A DNA stretch of 64,000 bases from JBLMZI01 sp050258755 (GCA_050258755.1 JBLMZI010000012.1:43894-107893); one strand, 5' to 3'; positions 35,825-45,801 are shown, numbered from the stretch's first letter. Numbers and translations: made by a program. Notes: generated from the sequence alone by a model not told the origin.

Positions 35825-36943
35825 TCAGACCTCCTTTGCCGGGAGAATGAGGCGCACAATGGTTCCGGCGCCTTCACTGCTCTGGATTTCGATCTGGCCG
35901 CAATGATCGCGGACAATCCGCTGTACGATTGCCAGGCCAAGCCCGGTTCCCTGGTCCCGGGTGGTAAAAAACGGGTCGAAGACCTGGGACAGCAGTTCGG
36001 GTGGAATACCCGATCCCTGGTCGGCGATTTCGATCACGGCTTGCGGCCGTCCCGGCCGGGGACCAGTGAGCCGCATGGTGATTCGGCTGCCGGCCTGCGA
36101 AGCCTGCACGGCGTTGAGACCGAGGTTTACGATGGCTTGCTTGAGCATTTCCGCATCCCCGAGCAGCACGAGCGGCTTCCCATACGGGTCATAATCCACC
36201 GGAACTTGATGGTGAACGCCATACCGGTTCAGCAGTTGGACCGATTGGTCCAGCACCGCGGCCAGATCGATTTCGGAAACCGCGGGAAGCTGTGGCCGGG
36301 AAAAGTCCAGCAAGCCTCGTACGACTTGATTGGCCCGGTCGACCTCCTGCACGATCACATCGAGTGATTCCGATATTTCACGGTTATCGGGCTTTTCATC
36401 CCGGGCCAGCTGGGCGGCGGCTTTAATAACCCCAAGCGGGCTGCGGATTTCGTGGGCGACCCCGGCAGCCAGCCGGCCGACCGCAGCCAGCCGGTCGGCG
36501 GCACGGACTTCGGCTTCCATCGCCTCCAATTGGGCGACTTTCGCGGCAAGTTGGAGCCGCTGGCGCCGTTCGGAACCGGCCAAAATGCCGGTTACGGTTC
36601 CAACCACCACAAAAAGGGCGATTTCCATCAGCTGATTGACGACTTCCAGTTCCGGGGTTCCCAGATACAGAACCAGATGCGGCGCGTACGCCAGACCGCA
36701 TAGGATTGAAGCCAGAAGACCGCCCCGCAGGCCGAAACGATACGCGGCGAGAATGATGGGAATGTAGTATAGCCGGCGCAGAAATTCATGCACCGCAAAG
36801 GCATTGATCACCGTGTTCATGTGGGCGAAGGTGATCACAGTTATGGTGATGAAAATGGCCAGCACCCAACCCCATTGGGCAGTGCTGGCCGGGGATACGG
36901 CCGTTTGAGCCGGGTTGTCAAAACGAAGCCTGAAATTCGCCAC
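35825..36943 (-). CDS. Membrane sensor histidine kinase (NtrB-like)
   Basis: 372 aa from GTG. An in-frame TTG 12 bases earlier (36955) also has GGAGG and cannot be excluded. About four membrane helices lie in residues 15-110, with no large external loop. The rest is HisKA with H-box AAGVAHEIRSPLG, N-box NLGLNAVQAS, and G-boxes DQGSGIPPELL and TGLGLAIVQ. It autophosphorylates and passes phosphate to the adjacent NtrC-type regulator. The lack of a periplasmic domain suggests it senses within the membrane or through metal contact. The gene lies 41 bases after the P-ATPase stop. Confidence 0.88.
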   Translation of the reverse strand: MANFRLRFDNPAQTAVSPASTAQWGWVLAIFITITVITFAHMNTVINAFAVHEFLRRLYYIPIILAAYRFGLRGGLLASILCGLAYAPHLVLYLGTPELEVVNQLMEIALFVVVGTVTGILAGSERRQRLQLAAKVAQLEAMEAEVRAADRLAAVGRLAAGVAHEIRSPLGVIKAAAQLARDEKPDNREISESLDVIVQEVDRANQVVRGLLDFSRPQLPAVSEIDLAAVLDQSVQLLNRYGVHHQVPVDYDPYGKPLVLLGDAEMLKQAIVNLGLNAVQASQAGSRITMRLTGPRPGRPQAVIEIADQGSGIPPELLSQVFDPFFTTRDQGTGLGLAIVQRIVRDHCGQIEIQSSEGAGTIVRLILPAKEV

Positions 36944-36984
36944 AAGAGCCTCCAAAGCCGCCTCCGGCTTTCCGCCAGTTGGTT

Positions 36985-39384
36985 CTATGCGAGCTTGACC
37001 CGTTTGAGGCGCAGCGCGTTGCTGACGACCGAGACAGAACTCAAAGCCATCGCGCCTCCGGCCAGGATTGGGCTTAACAGTCCGCTCGCGGCCAGCGGGA
37101 TTCCGATGATGTTGTAGATAAAGGCCCAGAACAGGTTTTGCTTGATGTTGCGCATGGTGACGCGGCTGAGTTGAATGGCGGTCACAATGGTGCGCAAATC
37201 ACCGCGCATCAGTGTGATGTCGGCTGCTTCCATGGCGACATCGGTTCCGGTTCCCATGGCGATGCCGACATCAGCGGTGGCCAGGGCAGGAGCATCATTG
37301 ATGCCGTCGCCCACCATCGCGACAATACGCCCGGCATCGCGTAGTTTTTGCACTTCATTGGCCTTTTCTTCCGGCAGCACTTCAGCCAGGATGTTGGTGA
37401 TGCCGACTTCTTTCGCGATGGCGGATGCGGTCCGCCGGTTATCGCCGGTGATCATCCAGACATCAATACCCATTCCAGTCAGTTCCCGAATCGCCTGTGC
37501 TGAGGATTCCTTGACCCGGTCAGCCACCGCGAGCACCGCGGCCGGAGACTGGTCAACGGCCATAACGACCGTGGTTTTCCCGGAACCTTCAAGGGATTCA
37601 ACCACCTGCCGCACCGGAGCGGTATCAACGCCCTCACTGGCCAGAAAGCGAAGCGTCCCAATCAAAACCGATTTGGATCCGATCCGGGCAGTCACCCCGT
37701 GTCCGGGAATGGCGTTGAATTCGTCCGGATCGTCGATCGTGGCCCCGGACAGCCGTTCCCGGACTCCGGCTACGATTGCCTGCGCAATCGGGTGTTCCGA
37801 CATTTTTTCGACCCGGGCGGCCAGGAGCAGTACTTCGCTTTCCTGTCCGGTGTAGGCTTCCAAGGGATGCACATCAGTCAGTTCCGGCTCCCCTTTGGTG
37901 ATGGTTCCGGTCTTATCAAGCACCACGGCAGTAATGCGGTGCGCTTGCTCCAGGTGTTCGCCCCCGCGGATGAGAATGCCGTTCTCAGCGCCGCGCCCGG
38001 TTCCAACCATGATGGAGGTCGGGGTCGCAAGCCCCATCGCGCAGGGACAGGCGATGACCAGGACGGCCGTGGCGTTGATCAGCGCATGGGCCAGATTGCC
38101 CGGGTCCAGCCACCAGAACCAGACCGCAAAGGTGGCCAGTGCGATAGCGATGACCGCCGGAACAAAATACCCAGCCACGATATCAGCGATCCGCTGAATG
38201 GGCGCCTTGGACCCCTGCGCTTCCTGAACCACGCGGATAATCTGCGCCAGGACCGTATCCCGCCCGACCCGGGTCGCTTCGACTTTCAGCAGGCCAAATT
38301 TATTAACCGTGGCGCCTGCGACCGGGTCCCCCGTATTTTTGTCAATCGGGACGCTCTCGCCGGTCAGCATGGATTCGTCCACCGCGGAATAGCCTTCCCG
38401 CACGATGCCGTCAACCGGTATGCGCTCACCGGGGCGAACGATAACCAGGTCGCCGACCAGTACTTCGCCCGTCGGAATGTCCATCTCGATTCCGTCCCGA
38501 ACCACCCGGGCGGTTTTTGGGGCCAATCCGACCAACTTCCGAATCGCGTCCGAGGTCCGGCCTTTGGCCAGGGCTTCAAGGTATTTGCCCAGCAGGATTA
38601 AAGTGATCAAAAGGGCGCTGACTTCAAAGTATAAGTGCGCTCCCGGCAGCCAAATTGCGGCTGCCAGGCTGTAAAAATAGGCGACACTGGTCCCCAGGGC
38701 CACCAGAACGTCCATATTGGCACTGCCGCTGCGCAGAGCCGCGAAGGCCCCGCGGTAAAAGATTGCTCCGGCGCCGAATTGGACCGGTGTCGCGAGCAGC
38801 AGCATAAATGGCAGCGACATCATCCAGGCCGGGAAATGGATGTTCAACGGCTCAAGAACCATCATCAATACAAAGGGGATCGAAAGAACCGCCGAAAAAA
38901 GAAGCATTCTCCGGCGGGTTTTCATTTCCTCAGATACATTGGGCGCGCTCAGTTCGTCGGCCAGGTTCTCCATGATCCGGGCGCCATATCCGACCCGTTC
39001 AACCGCTTTGATGATCATGGACGGCGTCAATTCACCGGAAAAGAATTCAACCGCGGCGGTTTCCGTGGCCAGATTGACAGCCGCTTTTTTGATGCCCGGC
39101 AGCCCGGCCAGCGATTTTTCAACCCGGGCGGAACAGGACGCGCAGGTCATTCCGTCGATCTTAAGATCCAATCGTTCCGGGGGAACCGAGTAGCCCAGAT
39201 CTTCGATCCGATGAACAAAATCGGATACTCTGGCCTGGTCCGGGTCATATTCGACCGAGGCCTGCTCCATCGCCAGGTTGACATTGGCCCGCAGAACGCC
39301 GGGCGCCTTATTCAAGCCTTTTTCGATGCGGGCGGCGCAGGCGGCGCAGGTCATGCCCCCGATTTTCAGCATTACTTTTTCCAT
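36985..39384 (-). CDS. copA: Copper-translocating P-type ATPase
   Basis: 799 aa, ATG behind GGAGGCAG; an in-frame TTG upstream overlaps that site. Two N-terminal HMA domains carry GMTCAAC and GMTCASC. The membrane CPC motif is VIACPCAMG, the phosphorylation motif DKTGTIT, the HP motif SEHPIAQ, and the hinge GDGINDAP. CPC together with double HMA is typical of Cu(I)/Ag(I) export at the cytoplasmic membrane. It sits between a membrane protein gene and a two-component pair on the same strand. The CopZ-like chaperone at 25828 is a likely donor. Confidence 0.93.
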   Translation of the reverse strand: MEKVMLKIGGMTCAACAARIEKGLNKAPGVLRANVNLAMEQASVEYDPDQARVSDFVHRIEDLGYSVPPERLDLKIDGMTCASCSARVEKSLAGLPGIKKAAVNLATETAAVEFFSGELTPSMIIKAVERVGYGARIMENLADELSAPNVSEEMKTRRRMLLFSAVLSIPFVLMMVLEPLNIHFPAWMMSLPFMLLLATPVQFGAGAIFYRGAFAALRSGSANMDVLVALGTSVAYFYSLAAAIWLPGAHLYFEVSALLITLILLGKYLEALAKGRTSDAIRKLVGLAPKTARVVRDGIEMDIPTGEVLVGDLVIVRPGERIPVDGIVREGYSAVDESMLTGESVPIDKNTGDPVAGATVNKFGLLKVEATRVGRDTVLAQIIRVVQEAQGSKAPIQRIADIVAGYFVPAVIAIALATFAVWFWWLDPGNLAHALINATAVLVIACPCAMGLATPTSIMVGTGRGAENGILIRGGEHLEQAHRITAVVLDKTGTITKGEPELTDVHPLEAYTGQESEVLLLAARVEKMSEHPIAQAIVAGVRERLSGATIDDPDEFNAIPGHGVTARIGSKSVLIGTLRFLASEGVDTAPVRQVVESLEGSGKTTVVMAVDQSPAAVLAVADRVKESSAQAIRELTGMGIDVWMITGDNRRTASAIAKEVGITNILAEVLPEEKANEVQKLRDAGRIVAMVGDGINDAPALATADVGIAMGTGTDVAMEAADITLMRGDLRTIVTAIQLSRVTMRNIKQNLFWAFIYNIIGIPLAASGLLSPILAGGAMALSSVSVVSNALRLKRVKLA

Positions 39385-39621
39385 CGCGGCTGCCTCCAAT
39401 AATCTGCGGCGGGGAAACCATGCACCAGCCTTCCGCAGACGGGTTATTCATATTATTCCGGATTCGCTTCAGAACCTATCATTAGAGGGGAAGACGAAAC
39501 GAACACGCTTCACCACGAGTATATCATTTGCAGTTCGACATCCCTTGCGCCGGTCGGCCGATGCCTGCTTACGCCGGGACGATAGCGCGGGGCGGGGATT
39601 GATATCCGCGTCCCATCGGGC

Positions 39622-40116
39622 TTACATTTTCATCGGGCCGCTGCTGTGAAAGCTTAAGACGTTGGGATCGAGCATGCCAAAGATCATCGCGATGTGAGCC
39701 ACGACCAGGAAAATCGCAACAAAGGTCGCATGCAGCTTTAGCTTTTCCAGGTCTGTGCGGTTTTTACCGACCAGTCCAAACTCCAGCAGGGTAAGGCCGC
39801 CCAGTGGGATAATGCCGGCCAGATAGAAACCAACCGCGATCACGTCCGCAATACCTCGCCAGCCGCCGTTGGCCGTCAGCGGAATGACCGCATTGGCCAT
39901 GAGATAGACAAAGACACCGGAAAAGTAGATGCCGGCAATGGCACCGGCCCATTTGTTCAGCCGGCGAACCCAGGTGTCCAGCAAACTGCGGTCGAACAGA
40001 ATGAACAGTTCGGTGACAGCCACCGTTTCCGCCAGTATGACGGGAATCGCCATAAAGAAAATCAGGTGCCAGGGCTGGGCGGTTGCCAGCAGTTCCATGT
40101 AGTGGGTCATGTTCAT
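39622..40116 (-). CDS. Polytopic membrane protein, 164 aa
   Basis: ATG behind GAGGAGG. Four or five membrane helices (about 13-35, 48-68, 75-95, 105-125, 135-155) with a Met/His-containing tail (SFHSSGPMKM). I do not recognise a characterised family (possibly DUF6803). It is the first gene after a consensus sigma54 promoter and precedes the copper ATPase by 237 bases on the same strand. A role in metal handling is inferred only from that context. Confidence 0.75.
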   Translation of the reverse strand: MNMTHYMELLATAQPWHLIFFMAIPVILAETVAVTELFILFDRSLLDTWVRRLNKWAGAIAGIYFSGVFVYLMANAVIPLTANGGWRGIADVIAVGFYLAGIIPLGGLTLLEFGLVGKNRTDLEKLKLHATFVAIFLVVAHIAMIFGMLDPNVLSFHSSGPMKM

Positions 40117-40175
40117 TGGATTATCCTCCTCTTTTTCGGGCGCTTTTTTGTTCTGCACGCCTTCTTTCTAACGAT

Positions 40176-40192
40176 TGCAATAACCGTGCCAA
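40176..40192 (-). promoter_or_regulatory. Sigma54 promoter of metal operon
   Basis: On the minus strand TTGGCACG-GTTA-TTGCA matches the -24/-12 consensus fully. Transcription would start near 40164, about 48 bases before the ATG at 40116. The NtrC-type activator gene lies downstream on the same strand. Confidence 0.85.
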
Positions 40193-40414
40193 GCCGGTTT
40201 TGGCCCGGTATTAATAAGATCCTTGCGGATGGGCCGCTTTTTCTCACCGTATGTTTCGGACAGACTGGGGGATATAACACGGTTTTCTGTGGCATTTCGC
40301 CCACCGGCGTCCGGCCTGTAAACGGAAAAATCCAGCCCGCCTGCCGTACAGCAAGTGGACTGGATGAAGCAAAGATCAGCTATAGCGGCGTATTTAAATA
40401 TCGGCGCGGTTTGC

Positions 40415-40846
40415 TTATTCCTCGTGAGCTTCTTCGTCATGATGGTCGTGAACCCCGCAGGCGCCGGTATCGCACAGGGCCCGCTGCTGGCGGTAACTCT
40501 CGATCGCCAGATGCAGCGCATCAGCCGCCAGGTTGGAACAGTGCATCTTGACCGGCGGCAGACCATCGAGGGATTCTGCTACCTTACGGTTGGTGACCTC
40601 ACTGGCTTCCTCAAGGGTCTTTCCTTTGACCATCTCGGTGACCATGCTGCTGGTTGCAATCGCGGCCGCACAGCCGAAGGTCTTGAATTTAATATCCGCA
40701 ATCCGCTGCTGGTCGTCGACCTTGATTTCAATGTGCATGATGTCGCCGCAGACCGGGTTGCCCACTTCGCCGATCCCGTCGGCATTCTTGATTTCTCCGA
40801 CGTTCCGAGGGTTCATAAAATGATCCATGACTTTCTGTGAGTACAT
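40415..40846 (-). CDS. iscU: IscU/NifU-like Fe-S scaffold
   Basis: 143 aa, ATG behind GGAAGGTG. Three cluster-ligand cysteines are in place (GNPVCGD, FGCAAAIA, MHCSNLAAD). The C-terminus adds CDTGACG and an acidic His-rich tail (VHDHHDEEAHEE) beyond the basic scaffold, as in many Firmicute/Clostridial proteins. It assembles Fe-S clusters using sulfur from the cysteine desulfurase encoded 8 bases upstream. Confidence 0.93.
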   Translation of the reverse strand: MYSQKVMDHFMNPRNVGEIKNADGIGEVGNPVCGDIMHIEIKVDDQQRIADIKFKTFGCAAAIATSSMVTEMVKGKTLEEASEVTNRKVAESLDGLPPVKMHCSNLAADALHLAIESYRQQRALCDTGACGVHDHHDEEAHEE

Positions 40847-40854
40847 GATCTTCG

Positions 40855-42021
40855 TCACCTTCCTTTTGCAGTTAACGGGGACATATTCCGAAGCCGCTCC
40901 ACAATCGGCGGCAGGGTTTGGAGAACATAATCGACCTGTTCTTCCGTGGTACCTTTGCCCATCGTCAGGCGGACTGAGCCATGGGCGATTTCGTGCGGCA
41001 GGCCGATCGCCAGCAGGACATGGGACGGGTCCAGGGAACCCGAGGTGCACGCCGATCCGCTGGAAGCCATAATTCCGAACTGGTCCAGGAGCAGCAGAAT
41101 CGATTCGCCTTCGATATACCGGAAGCAGAAGCTGACATGCCCGGGGAGCCGCTGTTCCGGATGCCCGGTAAGCATCGATTCCGTAATCCCGGCTGTGAGT
41201 CCTTCGATAAGCTTGGATCCGAGCCGGGTAAGCCGTTCCGAAACCTCGGCCATGTTGGCCTGAGCGAGTTCGGCGGCTTTGGCGAACCCGACGATGCCCG
41301 CCACGTTTTCGGTTCCGGCACGCCGGTTTCGTTCCTGGGCTCCGCCAATTAAGTAGCGGCCTGGCTTGAAGCCTTTCCGGATATACAGCATGCCGACGCC
41401 CTTGGGGCCGTACAGCTTGTGAGCCGATGCCGAGAGCATGTCAACCCCCAGGGCTTTGACATCGACCGGAATCCGACCGACGCTCTGTACCGCATCGGTA
41501 TGGAAAACCGCGCCGCGCTCATGCGCAATCGCGGCTAAGGCCTGAATGGGTTCAATGGTGCCTATTTCATTGTTGGTGTGCATGACCGAAACCAGTTTCG
41601 TATTCGGCCGAATCGCGTCACGCAGAGCAGCCGGGCTGACCAGGCCGTATGAATCCACCGGAAGCAGAGTCGTTTCATAACCGAATTGCTTGAGCGATTC
41701 CACCGCGTCCAATACCGCATGATGCTCGATGGACGAGGTAATAATATGGTCACCCGGTTTCAGGTGATTGCGGGCATAGCCGATGACAGCCTGGTTGTCA
41801 GCTTCGGTGCCGCTCCCCGTGAACACGATTTCCTCTGGGGAGGCATTGATCAAAGAAGCCACCTTGGCCCGGGATTCTTCAACCGCGCGCCGCGCGGCTT
41901 GACCCGCCTGGTGAACGCTCGAAGGGTTACCAAACCAATCTTTATAGTAGGGAATCATGGCGTCAAAAACCGCCGGATCAACCGGCGTGGTTGCACTGTG
42001 GTCCAGATAGACCTGTTCCAT
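40855..42021 (-). CDS. nifS: Cysteine desulfurase (NifS/IscS)
   Basis: 388 aa. The PLP lysine is in SASAHKLYGPKG, the N-terminal motif is YLDHSATTPVD, and the catalytic Cys loop is SGSACTSGS. It converts cysteine to alanine and hands persulfide to the scaffold. ATG is behind GGAGGTG. Order iscR-nifS-iscU on the minus strand with 15- and 8-base gaps makes a classic regulated operon. A second desulfurase is at 48140-49321. Confidence 0.94.
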   Translation of the reverse strand: MEQVYLDHSATTPVDPAVFDAMIPYYKDWFGNPSSVHQAGQAARRAVEESRAKVASLINASPEEIVFTGSGTEADNQAVIGYARNHLKPGDHIITSSIEHHAVLDAVESLKQFGYETTLLPVDSYGLVSPAALRDAIRPNTKLVSVMHTNNEIGTIEPIQALAAIAHERGAVFHTDAVQSVGRIPVDVKALGVDMLSASAHKLYGPKGVGMLYIRKGFKPGRYLIGGAQERNRRAGTENVAGIVGFAKAAELAQANMAEVSERLTRLGSKLIEGLTAGITESMLTGHPEQRLPGHVSFCFRYIEGESILLLLDQFGIMASSGSACTSGSLDPSHVLLAIGLPHEIAHGSVRLTMGKGTTEEQVDYVLQTLPPIVERLRNMSPLTAKGR

Positions 42022-42036
42022 CCCAAACACCTCCGA

Positions 42037-42486
42037 TTAAATGTAATACATTCCGGGTTCCCGGTTTGCCAAGGCCTTGGATTCTTCCACCAGATCTGCC
42101 AGGGTCCACGCGTCCAGCACCTGTGCGATGGAATCCCTGACTTTGCTCCAAACCACCCGGGTGACGCAAATCTCTGAACGGCTGCAGGCCTCGGGCTGTT
42201 CCTCGCTGACACAGTCCACTGGTGCGATCGGGCCTTCGAGGGTCCTGATGATTTCGCCGACGGTAATATCTTTTGGATCCCGCGCCAATTTATACCCGCC
42301 CTGCGCGCCACGAACGCTCTTCACCAGTCCGGCCTTTTTCAGGATGGCCATCAACTGCTCCAGATAGCGGTCCGAAAGGTTCTCGCGTTCAGCAATGCTG
42401 TGAACGGTAATCGGCCCTTCGTCGGCATTGGTAGCCATGTCGAGCATGGCACGCAGCCCGTAGCGGCCTTTTGTCGATAATTTCAT
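42037..42486 (-). CDS. iscR: Rrf2-family regulator (IscR-like)
   Basis: 149 aa. The winged-helix N-terminus starts MKLSTKGRYGLRAML and includes LSDRYLEQL and VRGAQGGYKLAR. Three cysteines for Fe-S binding lie at about 92, 100 and 106 (DCVSEEQPEACSRSEIC). It senses Fe-S status and controls the downstream operon. ATG at 42486 is behind GAAGGTGG. Its promoter is immediately upstream, so autoregulation is expected. Confidence 0.92.
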   Translation of the reverse strand: MKLSTKGRYGLRAMLDMATNADEGPITVHSIAERENLSDRYLEQLMAILKKAGLVKSVRGAQGGYKLARDPKDITVGEIIRTLEGPIAPVDCVSEEQPEACSRSEICVTRVVWSKVRDSIAQVLDAWTLADLVEESKALANREPGMYYI

Positions 42487-42508
42487 TGTTAACCACCTTC
42501 TACTCCAT

Positions 42509-42537
42509 ATCCTAGCACTACGCTGGGGAATGGTCAA
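42509..42537 (-). promoter_or_regulatory. Promoter of iscR-nifS-iscU
   Basis: Minus strand TTGACC, a 17-base spacer and TAGGAT, about 20 bases before the iscR start. Confidence 0.65.
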
Positions 42538-42659
42538 GGGTTTTAACCAAATGCCCCTTCAACTGGAAAAAACACTTGCATTGGAATCCCGGGATAATTT
42601 ATCATAATTAAAACCAAGTAAATTAATAGGAAAAATATGAATTACAAGGTGGAGTGAAT

Positions 42660-43952
42660 ATGACAGATCGAAAACTTGGCTTTGACACCCTCCAGGTGCA
42701 TGCCGGACAGAAACCGGATCCGACGACCGGGTCCCGCGCTGTGCCGATTTACCAGACGACCTCTTATGTTTTTGATAGCGTGGATCACGCGGCCGACCTG
42801 TTTGCGCTGAAAGAATCGGGCAACATCTATACCCGGATCATGAACCCGACCAGTGATGTTTTTGAACAGCGGATCGCGGCACTGGAGGGCGGAGCGGCAG
42901 CCCTGGCGGTCGCATCAGGCTCGGCGGCGATTACTTATGCAGTCCTCAATATTGCCGGCGCCGGCGACGAAATCGTGGCAGCCAGCACATTGTATGGGGG
43001 TACCTACAATCTTTTCGCGCTGACCCTGCCGAAATATGGCGTGAAGACTTTGTTTGTCGACCCGGATGATCCCGATAATTTCCGAAAGGCCATCAATGAT
43101 AAAACCAAAGCATTGTATATCGAAACGATTGGAAATCCGGGAATCAACATCATTGACATCGAAGCGGTTGCGCAGATCGCTCACGAAAACGGCCTGCCGC
43201 TGATTGTGGACAACACCTTCGGCACCCCGTACCTGATTCGCCCGATCGAATTCGGGGCGGACATTGTGGTTCATTCGGCCACCAAATTTATCGGAGGCCA
43301 TGGGACTTCGATCGGCGGTGTGATCGTGGACGGCGGGAAGTTTGACTGGGCGAAGAGCGGTCGCTTTCCAGGCCTGACCGAGCCGGATCCGAGTTACAAC
43401 GGTCTGCGCTATACCGAAGCGGTCGGCCCGGTCGCGTATATTGTGAAAGCCCGGGTTCAGCTGCTCCGAGATACGGGTGCGGCTTTGAGCCCGTTCAATT
43501 CGTTCCTGTTTCTGCTGGGATTGGAAACCCTGTCGCTGCGGGTGGAGCGGCATGTCGCCAATGCGAAAAGGATTGCCGATTTTCTCAACCATCATCCGCT
43601 GGTATCCTGGGTAAACTATCCGAGCCTGGAAGGGAATAAATACTATGCGCTGGCCCAAAAATACCTGCCCAGGGGTGCCGGTTCGATTTTCACCTTCGGT
43701 GTGAAAGGCGGTCTGGCGGAAGGGCGGGCCTTCATTGACAGCCTGCAAATCTTCTCTTTGCTGGCGAACGTCGCGGATGCCAAGTCACTTGTGATTCATC
43801 CGGCCAGCACAACCCATGCGCAGCTGAGCGAAGCGGACCAGAAAGCGGCCGGGGTTACTCCGGACATGATCCGGCTTTCGATTGGCATCGAGGATGTGGA
43901 AGACCTGATCTGGGATCTGGACCAGGCGCTGAACCAAGCGGTTCGCGGCTGA
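42660..43952 (+). CDS. metY: O-acetylhomoserine sulfhydrylase
   Basis: 430 aa, ATG behind AGGTGGAG. PLP-dependent Cys/Met-metabolism family: start FDTLQVHAGQKPDP, PLP lysine in VVHSATKFIGGHG. The length and the GSRAVPIYQTTSYVF start are those of MetY. The enzyme makes homocysteine from O-acetylhomoserine and sulfide. It fits with the acetyl-type MetA at 45882. It diverges from iscR. Confidence 0.93.
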   Translation: MTDRKLGFDTLQVHAGQKPDPTTGSRAVPIYQTTSYVFDSVDHAADLFALKESGNIYTRIMNPTSDVFEQRIAALEGGAAALAVASGSAAITYAVLNIAGAGDEIVAASTLYGGTYNLFALTLPKYGVKTLFVDPDDPDNFRKAINDKTKALYIETIGNPGINIIDIEAVAQIAHENGLPLIVDNTFGTPYLIRPIEFGADIVVHSATKFIGGHGTSIGGVIVDGGKFDWAKSGRFPGLTEPDPSYNGLRYTEAVGPVAYIVKARVQLLRDTGAALSPFNSFLFLLGLETLSLRVERHVANAKRIADFLNHHPLVSWVNYPSLEGNKYYALAQKYLPRGAGSIFTFGVKGGLAEGRAFIDSLQIFSLLANVADAKSLVIHPASTTHAQLSEADQKAAGVTPDMIRLSIGIEDVEDLIWDLDQALNQAVRG

Positions 43953-44033
43953 GGCACTGACGGCCCGGTTGACGAATCCGATCCAGCGCTTCTAAACTGG
44001 GAAGGTATTCTGTAATTATTAGGAACGAAGGAC

Positions 44034-44813
44034 ATGCAGCACGAATTCTCGCGAACTGAATTGTTGATCGGTAAAGAGGCGCTGGAAAGACTGGCTTCCT
44101 GCAAAGTGGCCGTGTTCGGCATTGGCGGCGTTGGGGCTTTTGCGGTCGAAGGGCTGGTTCGCGCCGGGGTCGGGAAACTGGTCCTGGTGGATGACGATCT
44201 GATCTGCCTGACCAACCTCAACCGGCAGCTGCATGCCACCCATGAAACCATCGGCCGTCCCAAAGTCGAAGTCATGCGGCAACGTGTGCTTTCGATCAAT
44301 CCAAAAGCCGAGGTTGAGATTCACCAGGCATTTTACCTGCCGGAGAATGGTCATGCGCTGATTCGGTCCGATTACGACTATATCATTGATGCCGTCGATA
44401 CGGTGACCGCCAAAATCGATCTGGTGGTCCGGGCTGCGGAGCACGGGATTCCGGTCATCAGTGCGATGGGCGCAGGAAACAAACTGGATCCGACCCGATT
44501 TGAGGTGGCCGATATTTATGAAACCTCGGTCTGCCCGCTTGCCAAGGTGATGCGCAAGGAATTGAAGGCCAGAGGCATTCAAGGCCTGAAAGTGGTTTAT
44601 TCCCGTGAGCTGCCGCGAAAACCCGAGCAATCGGACGAGACGAGCTGTGCGGAACACTGCGTGTGTCCGGACGGCTCCAGCCGGCACTGCGCGGTCCGAA
44701 GACAAGTGCCCGGCAGCATCTCCTTTGTTCCCTCAGTCGCCGGCCTGATTATTGCCGGTGAAGTGGTGAAGGACTTGATCAAACCCATCATTGATCTGTC
44801 GGCAGATCGCTAG
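44034..44813 (+). CDS. tcdA: tRNA threonylcarbamoyladenosine dehydratase (TcdA-like)
   Basis: 259 aa. E1-like Rossmann fold with VFGIGGVGAFAVE, the DDD region and NLNRQLHAT, plus the TcdA-specific tail. A cysteine cluster CAEHCVCPDGSSRHC is present. The enzyme forms the cyclic form of t6A at tRNA position 37 using ATP. It works with a cysteine desulfurase system in some bacteria, in keeping with its neighbours. Confidence 0.86.
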   Translation: MQHEFSRTELLIGKEALERLASCKVAVFGIGGVGAFAVEGLVRAGVGKLVLVDDDLICLTNLNRQLHATHETIGRPKVEVMRQRVLSINPKAEVEIHQAFYLPENGHALIRSDYDYIIDAVDTVTAKIDLVVRAAEHGIPVISAMGAGNKLDPTRFEVADIYETSVCPLAKVMRKELKARGIQGLKVVYSRELPRKPEQSDETSCAEHCVCPDGSSRHCAVRRQVPGSISFVPSVAGLIIAGEVVKDLIKPIIDLSADR

Positions 44814-44836
44814 AATGTGAACAGGAGGCTTAATCC

Positions 44837-45772
44837 GTGAGCAAAATCGCAAAGAGTTTGACGGACTTAATCGGAAACACGCCGCTGCTGGAGCTGAGCA
44901 ACTACAATCGGGCGCAGTCTCTGAAAGCGCAGCTGATTGCGAAATTGGAATACTTCAACCCGGCCGGCAGTGTGAAAGACCGGATCGGTTTTGCCATGAT
45001 CCAGGACGGGGAAGAAAAAGGTCTGATAAAAAAAGGCACTGTCATTATCGAACCGACCAGCGGCAATACCGGCATTGGGCTGGCGTTTGTCGCGGCCGCG
45101 CGCGGGTACCGGCTCATTCTGACGATGCCGGATACAATGAGCATGGAACGGCGTAATCTGCTAAAAGCCCTGGGCGCGGAACTTGTTTTGACACCGGGGG
45201 CCGAGGGGATGAAAGGCGCGATCAAAAGGTCCGAGGAACTCGCGGCCGAAATCCCGAACGCCTATATACCACAGCAGTTTAAAAACCCTGCCAATCCCGA
45301 AATTCACCGGAAGACCACGGCCGAGGAAATCTGGCGCGACACTGACGGAAAGGTCGATATCTTCGTGGCCGGGGTCGGAACCGGCGGGACCGTAACCGGG
45401 GTAGGCGAGGCCTTGAAATCCCGCAAACCGGGCGTTCAGATCATCGCGGTGGAACCCTTTGATTCGCCGGTGCTCTCCGGCGGGAGTCCGGGCGCACATA
45501 AAATTCAAGGCATCGGTGCCGGGTTTGTGCCAGACATCTTTAACCCAAAGACGGTGGACGAGATTTTTAAAGTGAAGAACGAAGAAGCGTTTGACACCGC
45601 GCGCGCACTGGCAGCGACGGAAGGGCTGCTGGTCGGCATTTCTTCCGGCGCCGCGGTGTTTGCCGCTGCTCAGGCGGCCAAACGGCCCGGGAATGAAGGA
45701 AAGACGATTGTCGTGCTGCTGCCGGATACCGGCGAACGGTACCTTTCAACCCCGCTCTGGCAGGAAGCATAA
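44837..45772 (+). CDS. cysK: Cysteine synthase A
   Basis: 311 aa, GTG start behind AGGAGG. The PLP lysine is in GSVKDRIGFAM and the substrate loop is PTSGNTGIGLAF. It makes cysteine from O-acetylserine and sulfide. It is only 23 bases after tcdA and ends before a terminator. Confidence 0.95.
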   Translation: MSKIAKSLTDLIGNTPLLELSNYNRAQSLKAQLIAKLEYFNPAGSVKDRIGFAMIQDGEEKGLIKKGTVIIEPTSGNTGIGLAFVAAARGYRLILTMPDTMSMERRNLLKALGAELVLTPGAEGMKGAIKRSEELAAEIPNAYIPQQFKNPANPEIHRKTTAEEIWRDTDGKVDIFVAGVGTGGTVTGVGEALKSRKPGVQIIAVEPFDSPVLSGGSPGAHKIQGIGAGFVPDIFNPKTVDEIFKVKNEEAFDTARALAATEGLLVGISSGAAVFAAAQAAKRPGNEGKTIVVLLPDTGERYLSTPLWQEA

Positions 45773-45801
45773 ACCAGAGCGAACCCGGATCAAGGCACAA
45801 G

